This document shows, in pieces, positions 21,939 through 29,369 of a DNA stretch of 33,669 nucleotides (within the stretch, counting starts at the first letter, position 1; each line of letters starts with the position of its first letter). The stretch is from positions 1 to 33,669 of the forward strand of contig CALDLG010000033.1 of NCBI GenBank assembly GCA_937910785.1, in the 5' to 3' direction. Below the pieces are notes generated by a model. The model was not told where the DNA came from. It did not search any database and saw only the letters and a list, made by a program, of their open reading frames with translations. A program made the position numbers and the translations under genes. This DNA comes from an uncultured Lachnospiraceae bacterium (lineage in GTDB: Bacteria; Bacillota; Clostridia; Lachnospirales; Lachnospiraceae).

Positions 21939-24900
21939 ATGCAGGATAATACATATAAACTGGCAATAAAGATTGCCGGGGAAATAGAAAAATCTTTCTA
22001 TGATGCTGCAAAAACAACAAAAAAGGAAATGCTCGAGCTTGCGAAGACGGCCACGTTTATACAGGCAGGTATTAAGAATTCGGAACCGTTCTTTTCAGGA
22101 TTGGAAAGTATGGCGGTAACAAGCTTTAAGGCGGTGGTAAGCGCTGCCGCAGTGACCGGAACGGCAATTACCGCAGCGCTTGGAGCTTCTGTTCATGTCG
22201 GCTCTGAGTTCGAATCTGCTTTTGCGGGTGTGAAAAAGACAGTTACTGCGACAGATGCGGAATTGGCGCAAATGCGGGACGAGATCCGACAGATGGCAAA
22301 AGAGATACCACAGTCGGCTGCGGAGTTATCCGGAATTGCGGAGGCGGCCGGACAACTTGGAATTGAAAATCAGAATCTGATGGAATTTACGCAGACGATG
22401 GCCAATATGGAGGTTGCAACGAACCTTACAAGTGAGGAGGCGGCAACGGAGTTTGCACAGTTTGCGAATATTACCGGCATGGCGCAGGACAATTTCGACA
22501 ATCTGGGAAGTTCTGTTGTTGCGCTTGGAAACACAATGGCGACAAATGAAGCTTCGATTGTAAGCATGGGAATGCGGATAGCGGCGGCGGGGGATCAGGT
22601 TAATTTAACGGAAGCCGAAATAATGGCATATGCGTCGTCGCTTTCTTCGGTTGGAATTGAAGCGGAAGCCGGAGGAACCGCTTTTTCAAAACTTCTTGTC
22701 AACCTGCAGATGGCGGCCGAGACAGGAGAACAATTAAAACAGTATGCGAAAGTGGCTGGAATGACTGGCGCAGAGTTTAAAAAGTTGTTTCAGGATGATG
22801 CCAGTGATGCAATTAATGCATTCCTGTCAGGATTAAATAATACGGAGCGGAATGGAAAGAGTGCGATCGCGGTGCTGACTGATATGGGAATAACAGAGGT
22901 GCGCCTGAGAGATACTCTAATTCGTGCAGCCGGAGCCAGTGAGATGTTTGGAACCGCACTGGAAACCTCTGACGAAGCATGGCAGGAAAATACCGCATTG
23001 GTGAATGAAGCGGCACAGCGATATGCAACTTTTGAAAACCAATGCGGCATTTTAGGAAATAAGATAACAGATATTGGAATAAGTGTCTATGATGATCTGC
23101 GGCCTGGTTTGACAGAGGTGGTCATGCTTGCAAATCAGTTTGTGGATGGTTTGGCCGGGCAGGAAAACGTAGTTGAAGATGTGATTGATTCTGCGGTAAA
23201 GGGAATGCCGACGATGATCCGGGAAATGAGGGAAGCAGGTGAAGCTGTTCGTGAATTTACAGAGCCGTTCCTGAAAGTCGGAGGATGGCTTGTGGAGAAT
23301 CCGGGCGTGATAACCGGCACAATCGTGGGAGTTGGGACCGCGTTAGGGACATATAAAATTGCAACAGGCATTGCATCACTGGCAGCGTCGCTTGGCAGTC
23401 TGGGGCCGGTGGGAATAGGTATTCTGGGACTTGGAGGCGTAGCCGGTATTATTACGGGTATTGCGACGGCAGTAAAGAAAAGTGCGGCCGAAGCGAAACA
23501 GGCGAATCTGGACGCACATTTTGGAAATATTGCTCTTTCCATTCAGGACATTCAGGAGGCGGCCTCTTTTATCGTAGGAAATGAAAGTCTTGAACAGATG
23601 CGGGAATCGATGGAAGCGATGGCGGAACTGGATGGACTTGAAAGTGAAATACGGGACATATCAGATGAGATTCGCAGGACAAACTGGAAGGTTTCTATCG
23701 GAATGGAACTGTCCGAACTGGAGATGGAGGATTATAAGGGGCAGCTGGAGGAATATTGCACATCTGTACAGGAATATGTAACGCAGCAGCAGTATGCGAT
23801 TACGCTTTCTGTAAATACGCTGCTTGGTGAGGATATTGAGAATAGCAACATTGTCACACAGATGAATGAATTTTACGCCGGGAAACAGGAAGAGCTGAAG
23901 CAGCTTGGTGAGGATTTAAATGAGGCAATAACCGACGCATTTAATGATGGGTTGCTGGAGCCAGATGAAGTGGAGATTATTGAGAATCTACGGAAACAGA
24001 TTGCGGAAATTAAGGCTGCACTGTCAGATGGAGATGGCGGGCTTGAAGCCGAACTGGATCTTCTGGACCTGAAATACAGCAATAATCTGGATGCCGATTC
24101 CACGATGAACTTATTTGCAGAAATAAATCGAATTGGGGCAGAACGGCAGGCTGGATACGATGAAGACTATAAAAATACAAAAGCGCAATGGAACCAAATG
24201 AAGAATGAAATGCCTGCAGATGAATTCATGGCGGGGGAAAAGGATCTGGATGCGGCATATCTGCAGAGGCAGTGGGATTTATGGCAGAAACTGATTGAAT
24301 TTGAAAATACAAAGGCAATAGCTCCATATGCAGAAGAATTCGATACCCTGACAGGAGAAATGGACGACGTGGTCCGCGATATGCTGGGATACCGCCTGAA
24401 TAGTATAGCCTACGAAGGCGCGGACGGAACATTGAGTTTACTTGCAGAGGATGTAATTGGAGCTGTTGATATCGATCAGGCTACAAGGGACGCTATGGCG
24501 GAAGTGTTTGAACAGATGAAGCCGGCCCTTGAAGCTACGAAGGAAATCGAGCAGAAATATAAGGAGATGGGAGTCGAAATTCCGGAAGAAATGCGCGAAG
24601 AAATCAAGTATACATATGCAATCGGTGCATTGGCTGGTGATATCGACGCGATGTGGGGAATGATCGGCGTGGCTGCAGAATCGGAAGAGTATCAACAGGC
24701 AATTTCGGCGATTGCAGAATCAGGCGGATATCTGCCGGAGCAGATTGCGGTGGCAATCGCTGGAAATCAGGATAAGATCGATGCGGCTGTAATGCAGTCA
24801 TGGAATGACACGAAAAAAACGTATGAAATGACCTTCGGACAAGGGCTTGGGACTGCCGCAGCTACGGGAAGCGCGGGGGAACGCTTGGGAAGTGGTTTTA

Positions 24901-25283
24901 AGTTTTCTTTTAAAAGCTCAAAAAATATACCGGGGCATGCAGATGGAGGTATTTTCGACACACCGCACCTTGCCCTGTTTGCGGAAGATGGGCCGGAAGC
25001 GGCGATTCCGCTTGACGGTTCCCGGAATTCAATCGATTTGTGGACTCAAACAGGCAAGTTGCTTGGCATGGATCGAGGCGCAGGTAGATTTAATACTGGT
25101 GGCGCTGGTGTCGGAGATGACTCAGGCAGCAGTATTCAAATTTTATATAATCCGACATTGCAGTTTTATGGAGGCGCGCCGTCGAAAGAAGATATAGAAG
25201 ATGCGATGGAAACGGAATATGATAAATTCGTGGATTTTATGGAGCGGTTTGCAAGAGAGCGGGAGAGATTTGGATTTGCATAA
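21939..25283 (+). CDS. Tail tape measure protein
   Basis: At 1114 aa this is the largest gene, typical of tape measures. The N-terminal half holds a core like phage TP901 tape measures: GSEFESAFAGVKKTVTATDA, EIRQMAKEIPQSAAELSGIA, SLSSVGIEAEAGGTAFSKLL. A hydrophobic, glycine-rich stretch at about residues 450-515 can act as membrane segment during DNA injection. The rest is long helices, and the end has GHADGGIFDTPHLALFAEDG, a common C-terminal motif. It sets tail length; using the usual 0.15 nm per residue, the tail would be about 165 nm (inference). No lytic domain is evident. Confidence 0.92.
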   Translation: MQDNTYKLAIKIAGEIEKSFYDAAKTTKKEMLELAKTATFIQAGIKNSEPFFSGLESMAVTSFKAVVSAAAVTGTAITAALGASVHVGSEFESAFAGVKKTVTATDAELAQMRDEIRQMAKEIPQSAAELSGIAEAAGQLGIENQNLMEFTQTMANMEVATNLTSEEAATEFAQFANITGMAQDNFDNLGSSVVALGNTMATNEASIVSMGMRIAAAGDQVNLTEAEIMAYASSLSSVGIEAEAGGTAFSKLLVNLQMAAETGEQLKQYAKVAGMTGAEFKKLFQDDASDAINAFLSGLNNTERNGKSAIAVLTDMGITEVRLRDTLIRAAGASEMFGTALETSDEAWQENTALVNEAAQRYATFENQCGILGNKITDIGISVYDDLRPGLTEVVMLANQFVDGLAGQENVVEDVIDSAVKGMPTMIREMREAGEAVREFTEPFLKVGGWLVENPGVITGTIVGVGTALGTYKIATGIASLAASLGSLGPVGIGILGLGGVAGIITGIATAVKKSAAEAKQANLDAHFGNIALSIQDIQEAASFIVGNESLEQMRESMEAMAELDGLESEIRDISDEIRRTNWKVSIGMELSELEMEDYKGQLEEYCTSVQEYVTQQQYAITLSVNTLLGEDIENSNIVTQMNEFYAGKQEELKQLGEDLNEAITDAFNDGLLEPDEVEIIENLRKQIAEIKAALSDGDGGLEAELDLLDLKYSNNLDADSTMNLFAEINRIGAERQAGYDEDYKNTKAQWNQMKNEMPADEFMAGEKDLDAAYLQRQWDLWQKLIEFENTKAIAPYAEEFDTLTGEMDDVVRDMLGYRLNSIAYEGADGTLSLLAEDVIGAVDIDQATRDAMAEVFEQMKPALEATKEIEQKYKEMGVEIPEEMREEIKYTYAIGALAGDIDAMWGMIGVAAESEEYQQAISAIAESGGYLPEQIAVAIAGNQDKIDAAVMQSWNDTKKTYEMTFGQGLGTAAATGSAGERLGSGFKFSFKSSKNIPGHADGGIFDTPHLALFAEDGPEAAIPLDGSRNSIDLWTQTGKLLGMDRGAGRFNTGGAGVGDDSGSSIQILYNPTLQFYGGAPSKEDIEDAMETEYDKFVDFMERFARERERFGFA

Positions 25284-25284
25284 T

Positions 25285-25315
25285 TTGCAGTCGGGTGCTC
25301 TTCTCCTAGTGATAA
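25285..25315 (+). repeat. Left copy of duplicated hairpin arm flanking cargo
   Basis: TTGCAGTCGGGTGCTCTTC followed by TAGTGATA lies two bases after the tape measure stop. The near-identical TTGCAGTCAGGTGCTCTTC with TAGTGATA occurs at 26391-26418. At 26391 it is the right arm of a hairpin; here the left arm is missing. The two copies bracket a two-gene segment, indicating an insertion at this point. Confidence 0.75.
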
Positions 25316-25384
25316 ATGTTAAAACTATCAAAAGAGGAATAGTTTTATGTTGGTAGAAACAATGAAATGTAGTGAAGAATTTTG

Positions 25385-25413
25385 TTGAAATTGATATATT
25401 TTCATAGTATAAT
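25385..25413 (+). promoter_or_regulatory. Strong sigma-A-type promoter for cargo gene
   Basis: TTGAAA (25385-25390) and consensus TATAAT (25408-25413) are separated by exactly 17 bases, 30 bases before the start of the 74-aa gene. A housekeeping-type promoter inside the late operon shows that the downstream gene can be transcribed in the lysogen, the hallmark of a moron. Confidence 0.85.
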
Positions 25414-25442
25414 AAACTCAAAAGTGCAAAGGAGGAATTTAT

Positions 25443-25667
25443 ATGACCTTAGATACTATTGGTGGGAATGATAAAGCCGAAAAAATTGCAAGAGAGCTTG
25501 GATTTAGAAGTGCAGAAGAACTAAAGGCGGATTATGTCCCGAAACACGAAGTTAATAGATATGACATAAAATATGATAAGGATACGAAAGAACTATTTCT
25601 TGTCAGAAAAGATGGAGTGGGTTTGCCAATTCCGACGGGGTTAAAAAATCCATTTGATAGATGGTAA
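25443..25667 (+). CDS. Small cargo protein, toxin-domain-like (74 aa)
   Basis: This 74-aa protein has the AAAGGAGG ribosome binding site and its own consensus promoter, and ends in a terminator. Pattern: AEKIARELGFRSAEELKADY, VNRYDIKYDKDTKELFLVRK, then PIPTG. This resembles the short C-terminal domain annotated as polymorphic toxin type 33 in secreted toxins, here free-standing without a delivery domain. The resemblance is from memory and could be wrong. It is convergent with a minus-strand membrane protein gene, which could be a partner. It is not expected to be a tail component despite lying among tail genes. Confidence 0.6.
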   Translation: MTLDTIGGNDKAEKIARELGFRSAEELKADYVPKHEVNRYDIKYDKDTKELFLVRKDGVGLPIPTGLKNPFDRW

Positions 25668-25700
25668 TATACAGGGCGGTGATTTGCCGCCCTGTATATT
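25666..25700. terminator. Bidirectional terminator between convergent cargo genes
   Basis: A perfect 14-bp stem (AATATACAGGGCGG at 25666-25679, CCGCCCTGTATATT at 25687-25700) with a 7-base loop sits between the two convergent genes and overlaps the stop codon of the first. The GC core followed by AT ends suits termination from both sides, though T-runs are short. Confidence 0.8.
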
Positions 25701-25716
25701 GCAAGAAAAGAAATTA

Positions 25717-26157
25717 TTACCAACCAAACTTATGAGTTAAATAAGCGATGAAAAGCCCGCTGACAATGCCCAGAGTATATGTAATGACAAATTTCAAGAA
25801 TGAAGCGAAAGTTTTAAAAATGAATTTTCTAAATTCTGTTTGTTTATTTTCTAAAATTTTCCGAAAAGATGTACTTACAGAATATAGGATGATAGAATCA
25901 TCATAATCGTATTCTTTTCTGTGTGATGACAAATATTCAGAAAATTCATAAACATTTTTGCAAACTTTATTGGCTTCTGTGAAAAACTTACAATTTTCAG
26001 CTTGTTGAATTAAAATGTTATTATCTTTGATATAAAGATATTCAGAAATTTCCGGAAGGCAGTCCTCGAAGTCCGGGAACTGTTTCAATAGGTTGGCCTT
26101 GCTTATTGGCTGGTTCTTATAGATATATTTAAGCACTTCGAAATGGTGTTTTAGCAT
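25717..26157 (-). CDS. Cargo winged-helix and membrane-hairpin protein
   Basis: Start chosen at 26157 because AAAGGAGGT lies five bases upstream; an in-frame ATG nine codons earlier has no such site. The 146-aa protein begins with a winged-helix-like part (HFEVLKYIYKNQPISKANLL, then LPEISEYLYIKDNNILI) and a middle helical part. It ends in one or two transmembrane segments (about residues 113-140, FLKFVITYTLGIVSGLFIAY). It is AT-rich and the only minus-strand gene in the late region, with its own promoter. A role in superinfection exclusion or in controlling the convergent small gene is conceivable but not shown. I do not recognise a characterised homologue. Confidence 0.7.
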   Translation of the reverse strand: MLKHHFEVLKYIYKNQPISKANLLKQFPDFEDCLPEISEYLYIKDNNILIQQAENCKFFTEANKVCKNVYEFSEYLSSHRKEYDYDDSIILYSVSTSFRKILENKQTEFRKFIFKTFASFLKFVITYTLGIVSGLFIAYLTHKFGW

Positions 26158-26179
26158 AATGTACCTCCTTTCTTTGTGA

Positions 26180-26317
26180 TACATTATAGCAAATAAAGAA
26201 TTGGAGGCAAATGAAAAGTATATAGATACCTTTACTGAATGGACATTCTGTACAGTTTTTGAATTTGGGAGTAATTATGCGGCCAAAGCAGAAACGGAGA
26301 AAGTCAGTGTGGCTTGA
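26180..26317 (+). pseudogene. Possible gene remnant in cargo segment
   Basis: An open frame of 45 codons ends at 26317 and has protein-like content (NEKYIDTFTEWTFCTVFEFG, then SNYAAKAETEK). It has no proper start: TTG at 26201 lacks a ribosome binding site and the frame overlaps the promoter of the minus-strand gene. It may be the tail of a gene lost when the cargo was inserted, or chance. Confidence 0.25.
26183..26210 (-). promoter_or_regulatory. Promoter for minus-strand cargo gene
   Basis: On the minus strand TTGCCT (26205-26210) and TATAAT (26183-26188) are 16 bases apart and 26 bases upstream of the start at 26157. The -10 is consensus. This allows expression of the membrane protein in the lysogen, independent of late phage transcription. 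Confidence 0.7.
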
Positions 26318-26374
26318 AGATAAATAATAAAAACTAGGGAAACGACCATAGCCCTACATATCAGTATAAGATAA

Positions 26375-26406
26375 GAGCACCTGATTGCTATTGCAGTCAG
26401 GTGCTC
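26375..26406 (+). terminator. Hairpin before tail X gene
   Basis: GAGCACCTGATTGC (26375-26388) pairs with GCAGTCAGGTGCTC (26393-26406) over a 4-base loop, with one T-G pair. Only a weak T-rich tail (TTCG) follows, so it may be a terminator for leftward or rightward transcripts, or a processing site. The arm is shared with 25285-25303, and the core matches the terminator at 9126-9162. Confidence 0.6.
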
Positions 26407-26447
26407 TTCGTAGTGATAGTAAACAAGTATTATAAGGGAGACATTTT

Positions 26448-26645
26448 ATGTATGTAACAAAACAGGGAGAGTGTTGGGATGAAGTTGCCAAAAATGTATA
26501 TGGAAATGAAAAATACGTTGGGTATCTGATGCAGAACAATATGGAATCGCTTGAAATAGCGGTATTTTCTGCAGGCGCTTTGATTTGCACGCCAGAGCTA
26601 CCGGAAGAACAGCGCAACTTGCCAGAGTGGAGAAGACGATCATGA
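26448..26645 (+). CDS. Tail protein X (LysM-like)
   Basis: This 65-aa protein has the phage tail X pattern: MYVTKQGECWDEVAKNVYGN then YLMQNNMESLEIAVFSAGAL and ICTPELP, a single small LysM-type fold. In P2 gpX is an essential tail/baseplate protein of 67 residues. The start follows AAGGGAG. The stop overlaps the start of the hub gene. In the ancestral order it directly followed the tape measure gene; the cargo now separates them. Confidence 0.88.
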   Translation: MYVTKQGECWDEVAKNVYGNEKYVGYLMQNNMESLEIAVFSAGALICTPELPEEQRNLPEWRRRS

Positions 26646-27925
26646 GTTTGGCCAGAAGAGCATCGATAGATATTCAATATGAAAACGAAAATATTACAGA
26701 AGCAATCGAAAAAGATCTTAAGACATTTTCTTATACGGATGTGGCATCCGGGGAAAGCGATTCAATATCGCTTTCTGTTATGGACAGGGAAGGAAAATGG
26801 ATGCGTGGATGGATGCCGGATAAGGGGAGCCACATCCGCGTGGATATTCGTTTCCGGGATTGGCAAATGGCTGGTGATAATTGGGGCATGTACTGCGGGG
26901 AATTCGAAGTAGACGACGTGTCAGTATCTGGCCCGCCCGCGACTTGCACGATTGGGGCAGTATCCATACCGCGATCGGAAGCATTTAACGAAGAGGAACG
27001 GACAAAAAACTGGGAAAATGTTACTGTACAGGAAATTGCGCTGGAAATTGCGGAACGCGCAGGGGTTAATCTTATCTGTAAGGTAGAAGAAATACCAATT
27101 CGGGCGATAGAGCAGGATAAACAGACAGATTGCAAATTTCTGTACGCTGTTTGCGAGAAATATGGGCTGGCGCTTAAAGTGTTTTCCGGACACATAGTAA
27201 TTTTCGATGAGGCGGAGTGTGAAGCGGCGGCGCCGGTGGCAACGTTATATTGCGAAGACTTTACAAAGTATCGATACAATTCGACACTGGCGGGAACCTA
27301 TACAGGGGCGAAAATTGCATATACAGATCCGGGAACAGGAGAAGATCACATGGTCGTTGTCGGCGGTGGCAACAGGATTATGGAGATAAATGAAGAGGCG
27401 GACAGTGCTGCAGATGCGCAGCGGAAAGCGGTGGCTGCATTGAATAATGCAAATAAAAAGGATGTAACCTTTTCCGGAACTGTTATGGCGAGAAAAGAAC
27501 TGATTGCAAGCCAGTGCATCGAAATATCCGGGTTCGGTAATCAGGACGGGATCTATTATCTGGATTCGGTTGTGACAAAGATTGGCGGAAACAGCGCATC
27601 GCAAATGACAATTTCTGCACATCGCACAGGGTACCGGATGGATAATGCGACGGTGACGATTGATCAAATACCGGTCAAAAAAGATGTTGGCCCAGGAATT
27701 ACCTATATAGTAGTAAAAGGCGACACATTATGGAGTATTGCAAAACAGCTGCTTAGTTCGCCGCTTCGCTACGCGGAGATTTACAATTTAAATAAGGAAG
27801 AAATTGAATCAGCTGCGCAGGAAAGAGGAAAGAAAGATTCCAGTAATGGACACTGGATTTTTCCGGGAACAGAATTGCAGATTCCGGCAGCAGAAAGTGA
27901 GGAGGTTGAAGATGCCAAACAGTGA
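26642..27925 (+). CDS. Baseplate hub / late control protein D with LysM domain
   Basis: Start chosen at 26642 (ATGAGTTTG), overlapping the tail X stop; longer frames to 26585 lie within X. The 427-aa protein resembles P2 gpD/T4 gp27-type hubs: IDIQYENENITEAIEKDLKT, GMYCGEFEVDDVSVSGPP, FLYAVCEKYGLALKVFSGHI and AHRTGYRMDNATVTID. It carries a C-terminal LysM-like domain (about residues 354-415: YIVVKGDTLWSIAKQLL to HWIFPGTELQIP) which could bind peptidoglycan at the tip of the tail. It overlaps the next gene by 14 bases. Confidence 0.88.
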   Translation: MSLARRASIDIQYENENITEAIEKDLKTFSYTDVASGESDSISLSVMDREGKWMRGWMPDKGSHIRVDIRFRDWQMAGDNWGMYCGEFEVDDVSVSGPPATCTIGAVSIPRSEAFNEEERTKNWENVTVQEIALEIAERAGVNLICKVEEIPIRAIEQDKQTDCKFLYAVCEKYGLALKVFSGHIVIFDEAECEAAAPVATLYCEDFTKYRYNSTLAGTYTGAKIAYTDPGTGEDHMVVVGGGNRIMEINEEADSAADAQRKAVAALNNANKKDVTFSGTVMARKELIASQCIEISGFGNQDGIYYLDSVVTKIGGNSASQMTISAHRTGYRMDNATVTIDQIPVKKDVGPGITYIVVKGDTLWSIAKQLLSSPLRYAEIYNLNKEEIESAAQERGKKDSSNGHWIFPGTELQIPAAESEEVEDAKQ

Positions 27926-28641
27926 AATTCGGATCGGAAAAGTATCTTCTGTGAATTGTAAAAGCGGCATGATGCGTGTGACATATCACGATAAGGATGA
28001 TTCTGTAACATGCGAATACCCGATGATTACAAATAACGATGAATATCGGATGCCGTCTTCTGCTTGAAAAAAAAAAATTTAAATATATATTGAAATATGA
28101 GCCCTATGAAGCCGGAGAAGAGCTTTATAGGAAGGAATTGTCCAGAAAAAAGGATGCGGCATATATCCGTTATTCGGATATAACCGGTGAGTATCTAATA
28201 AAGGTTGCGAATTTGCATCTTAATGGTGTAAATAAAACAACTCTGGATGGACCAAAACTGGAAATATCTGCCAATATCTCTTTAACACTGGAATCGGAAG
28301 CTGTACATCTTAATATGGAAGAACTTACAGTTACAGGAGGAAAGAGCAGAGAGGTCAATGTGGATATAATGACGGATTTGAACATTCGGCAGGCGGAGAA
28401 TAGTTTGGATGCTGCTGTAAAAGAGGCGGTTTTGGAATTTCTGGAAGGCATGGAGATAACTTCCGGAACAGATGTTGTTGTAAATGCGGCGGATAAGATA
28501 GAGGTATCTTCTGCAGAATTGAAATTATCCGGAACGGAATATACAGAGATTAAAAGTTCCGCGGAATTGCGGTTGTCGGATGGAAGATACAGCATAACAC
28601 TATCAGAAATTATGGAAAGACTGGGAGAAGCACAGGAATAA
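27912..28641 (+). pseudogene. Baseplate spike protein gpV, interrupted by frameshift and deletion
   Basis: The first frame (27912-28067, 51 aa) is a typical gpV N-terminus: IRIGKVSSVNCKSGMMRVTY, then TNNDEYRMP, and ends at TGA. The rest of the protein continues in the +1 frame to 28641: PYEAGEELYRKELSRKKDAA then YIRYSDITGEYLIKVANLHL and a beta-rich end. Homologous genes have about 30 residues here (a segment with VLVLHLSNG-type strand) which are missing, replaced by an AT-rich stretch with 11 A (28067-28077). The stop comes before the A-run, so a miscounted run alone would not restore the frame. A +1 slip at GCT TGA would join the frames but still lack part of the OB fold. I call it broken; read-through or sequence error is the alternative. 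Confidence 0.75.
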
Positions 28642-28662
28642 AGTGGAAAGGAATGGGGGTAA

Positions 28663-29061
28663 ATGGGAGCAGTAGGATGCTGGGGCAACAGGGTTGTTTT
28701 CATTACGTCGGATCGATGTCTTTTAACATTTACGGACATGAACCAGAAGGTGTCCGGGAGATACACAAAGCACAGCATAATTGGGAAGAAAGATTATCCG
28801 GAATTTACAGGGCCAGGAAACCGCAGCATTTCTTTTAAAATCCTCCTTAATGTTAATATGGGTATCCGGCCCAGCGAAATTATAGATGAAATTGAGGAAG
28901 CTGTAGAGTCCGGAGAAGTAAACTATCTTATTATCGGTGGGCGGATGATTGGAAAAAACAAGTTTTGCATTACATCCGTATCGGAAGCAATGGACGTTGT
29001 AATGGGGCGGGGAGAAATCGTTCAGGCAACGCTTAATGTAAGTATGGAGGAATATGTGTGA
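28663..29061 (+). CDS. Tail protein U (P2 gpU-like)
   Basis: This 132-aa protein follows the spike gene. Pattern: VGCWGNRVVFITSDRCLLTF, then SGRYTKHSIIGKKDYPEFTG, IRPSEIIDEIEEAVESGEVN and LIIGGRMIGKNKFCITSVSE. This is gpU, a minor tail/baseplate protein of P2-like phages (159 residues in P2). The start at 28663 follows GGAATGGGGGT. The end overlaps the GTG start of gpW. Confidence 0.85.
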   Translation: MGAVGCWGNRVVFITSDRCLLTFTDMNQKVSGRYTKHSIIGKKDYPEFTGPGNRSISFKILLNVNMGIRPSEIIDEIEEAVESGEVNYLIIGGRMIGKNKFCITSVSEAMDVVMGRGEIVQATLNVSMEEYV

Positions 29062-29369
29062 TAGATGTAAACAAAGCAGTAATAAATGTAAGCGGATTTC
29101 CGGAAGATGAAATTGAAGATATCCGGCAGTCTCTGGCAACGTTGTATTCTATCCGAACCGGAGAACAGCCATTAGCCCGCGATATGGGAATTGATATGTC
29201 TTTTCTCGATAAACCGATTAATATTGCTAAAAATTTATTTGTCGTAGAGATAATTGACAAAACAAAGCGATATGAAAGTCGGGTGGAAGTAGACAGGATT
29301 GAGTTTAGATATGAGCAGGACGGACAGATGATACCAGTAATCTATATTAAGAAACGGGGAATATTATGA
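29058..29369 (+). CDS. Baseplate wedge protein W (gp25-like)
   Basis: The GTG start lies in the stop of gpU. The 103-aa product fits the gpW/gp25 family: IRQSLATLYSIRTGEQPLAR then DMGIDMSFLDKPINIAKNLF and FRYEQDGQMIPVIYI. In P2 W is 115 residues and connects hub and wedge. Overlaps the gpJ start by four bases. Confidence 0.9.
   Translation: MIDVNKAVINVSGFPEDEIEDIRQSLATLYSIRTGEQPLARDMGIDMSFLDKPINIAKNLFVVEIIDKTKRYESRVEVDRIEFRYEQDGQMIPVIYIKKRGIL

Noticed and set aside
25347..25388. 13-codon frame with a GAGGAA site after the tape measure gene
   Set aside because: Too short and ends inside the cargo promoter; probably chance.
28065..28077. A11 run as a simple homopolymer sequencing error explaining the gpV frameshift
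   Set aside because: The in-frame TGA precedes the run, and about 30 expected residues are missing, so a length error in the run cannot repair the gene.
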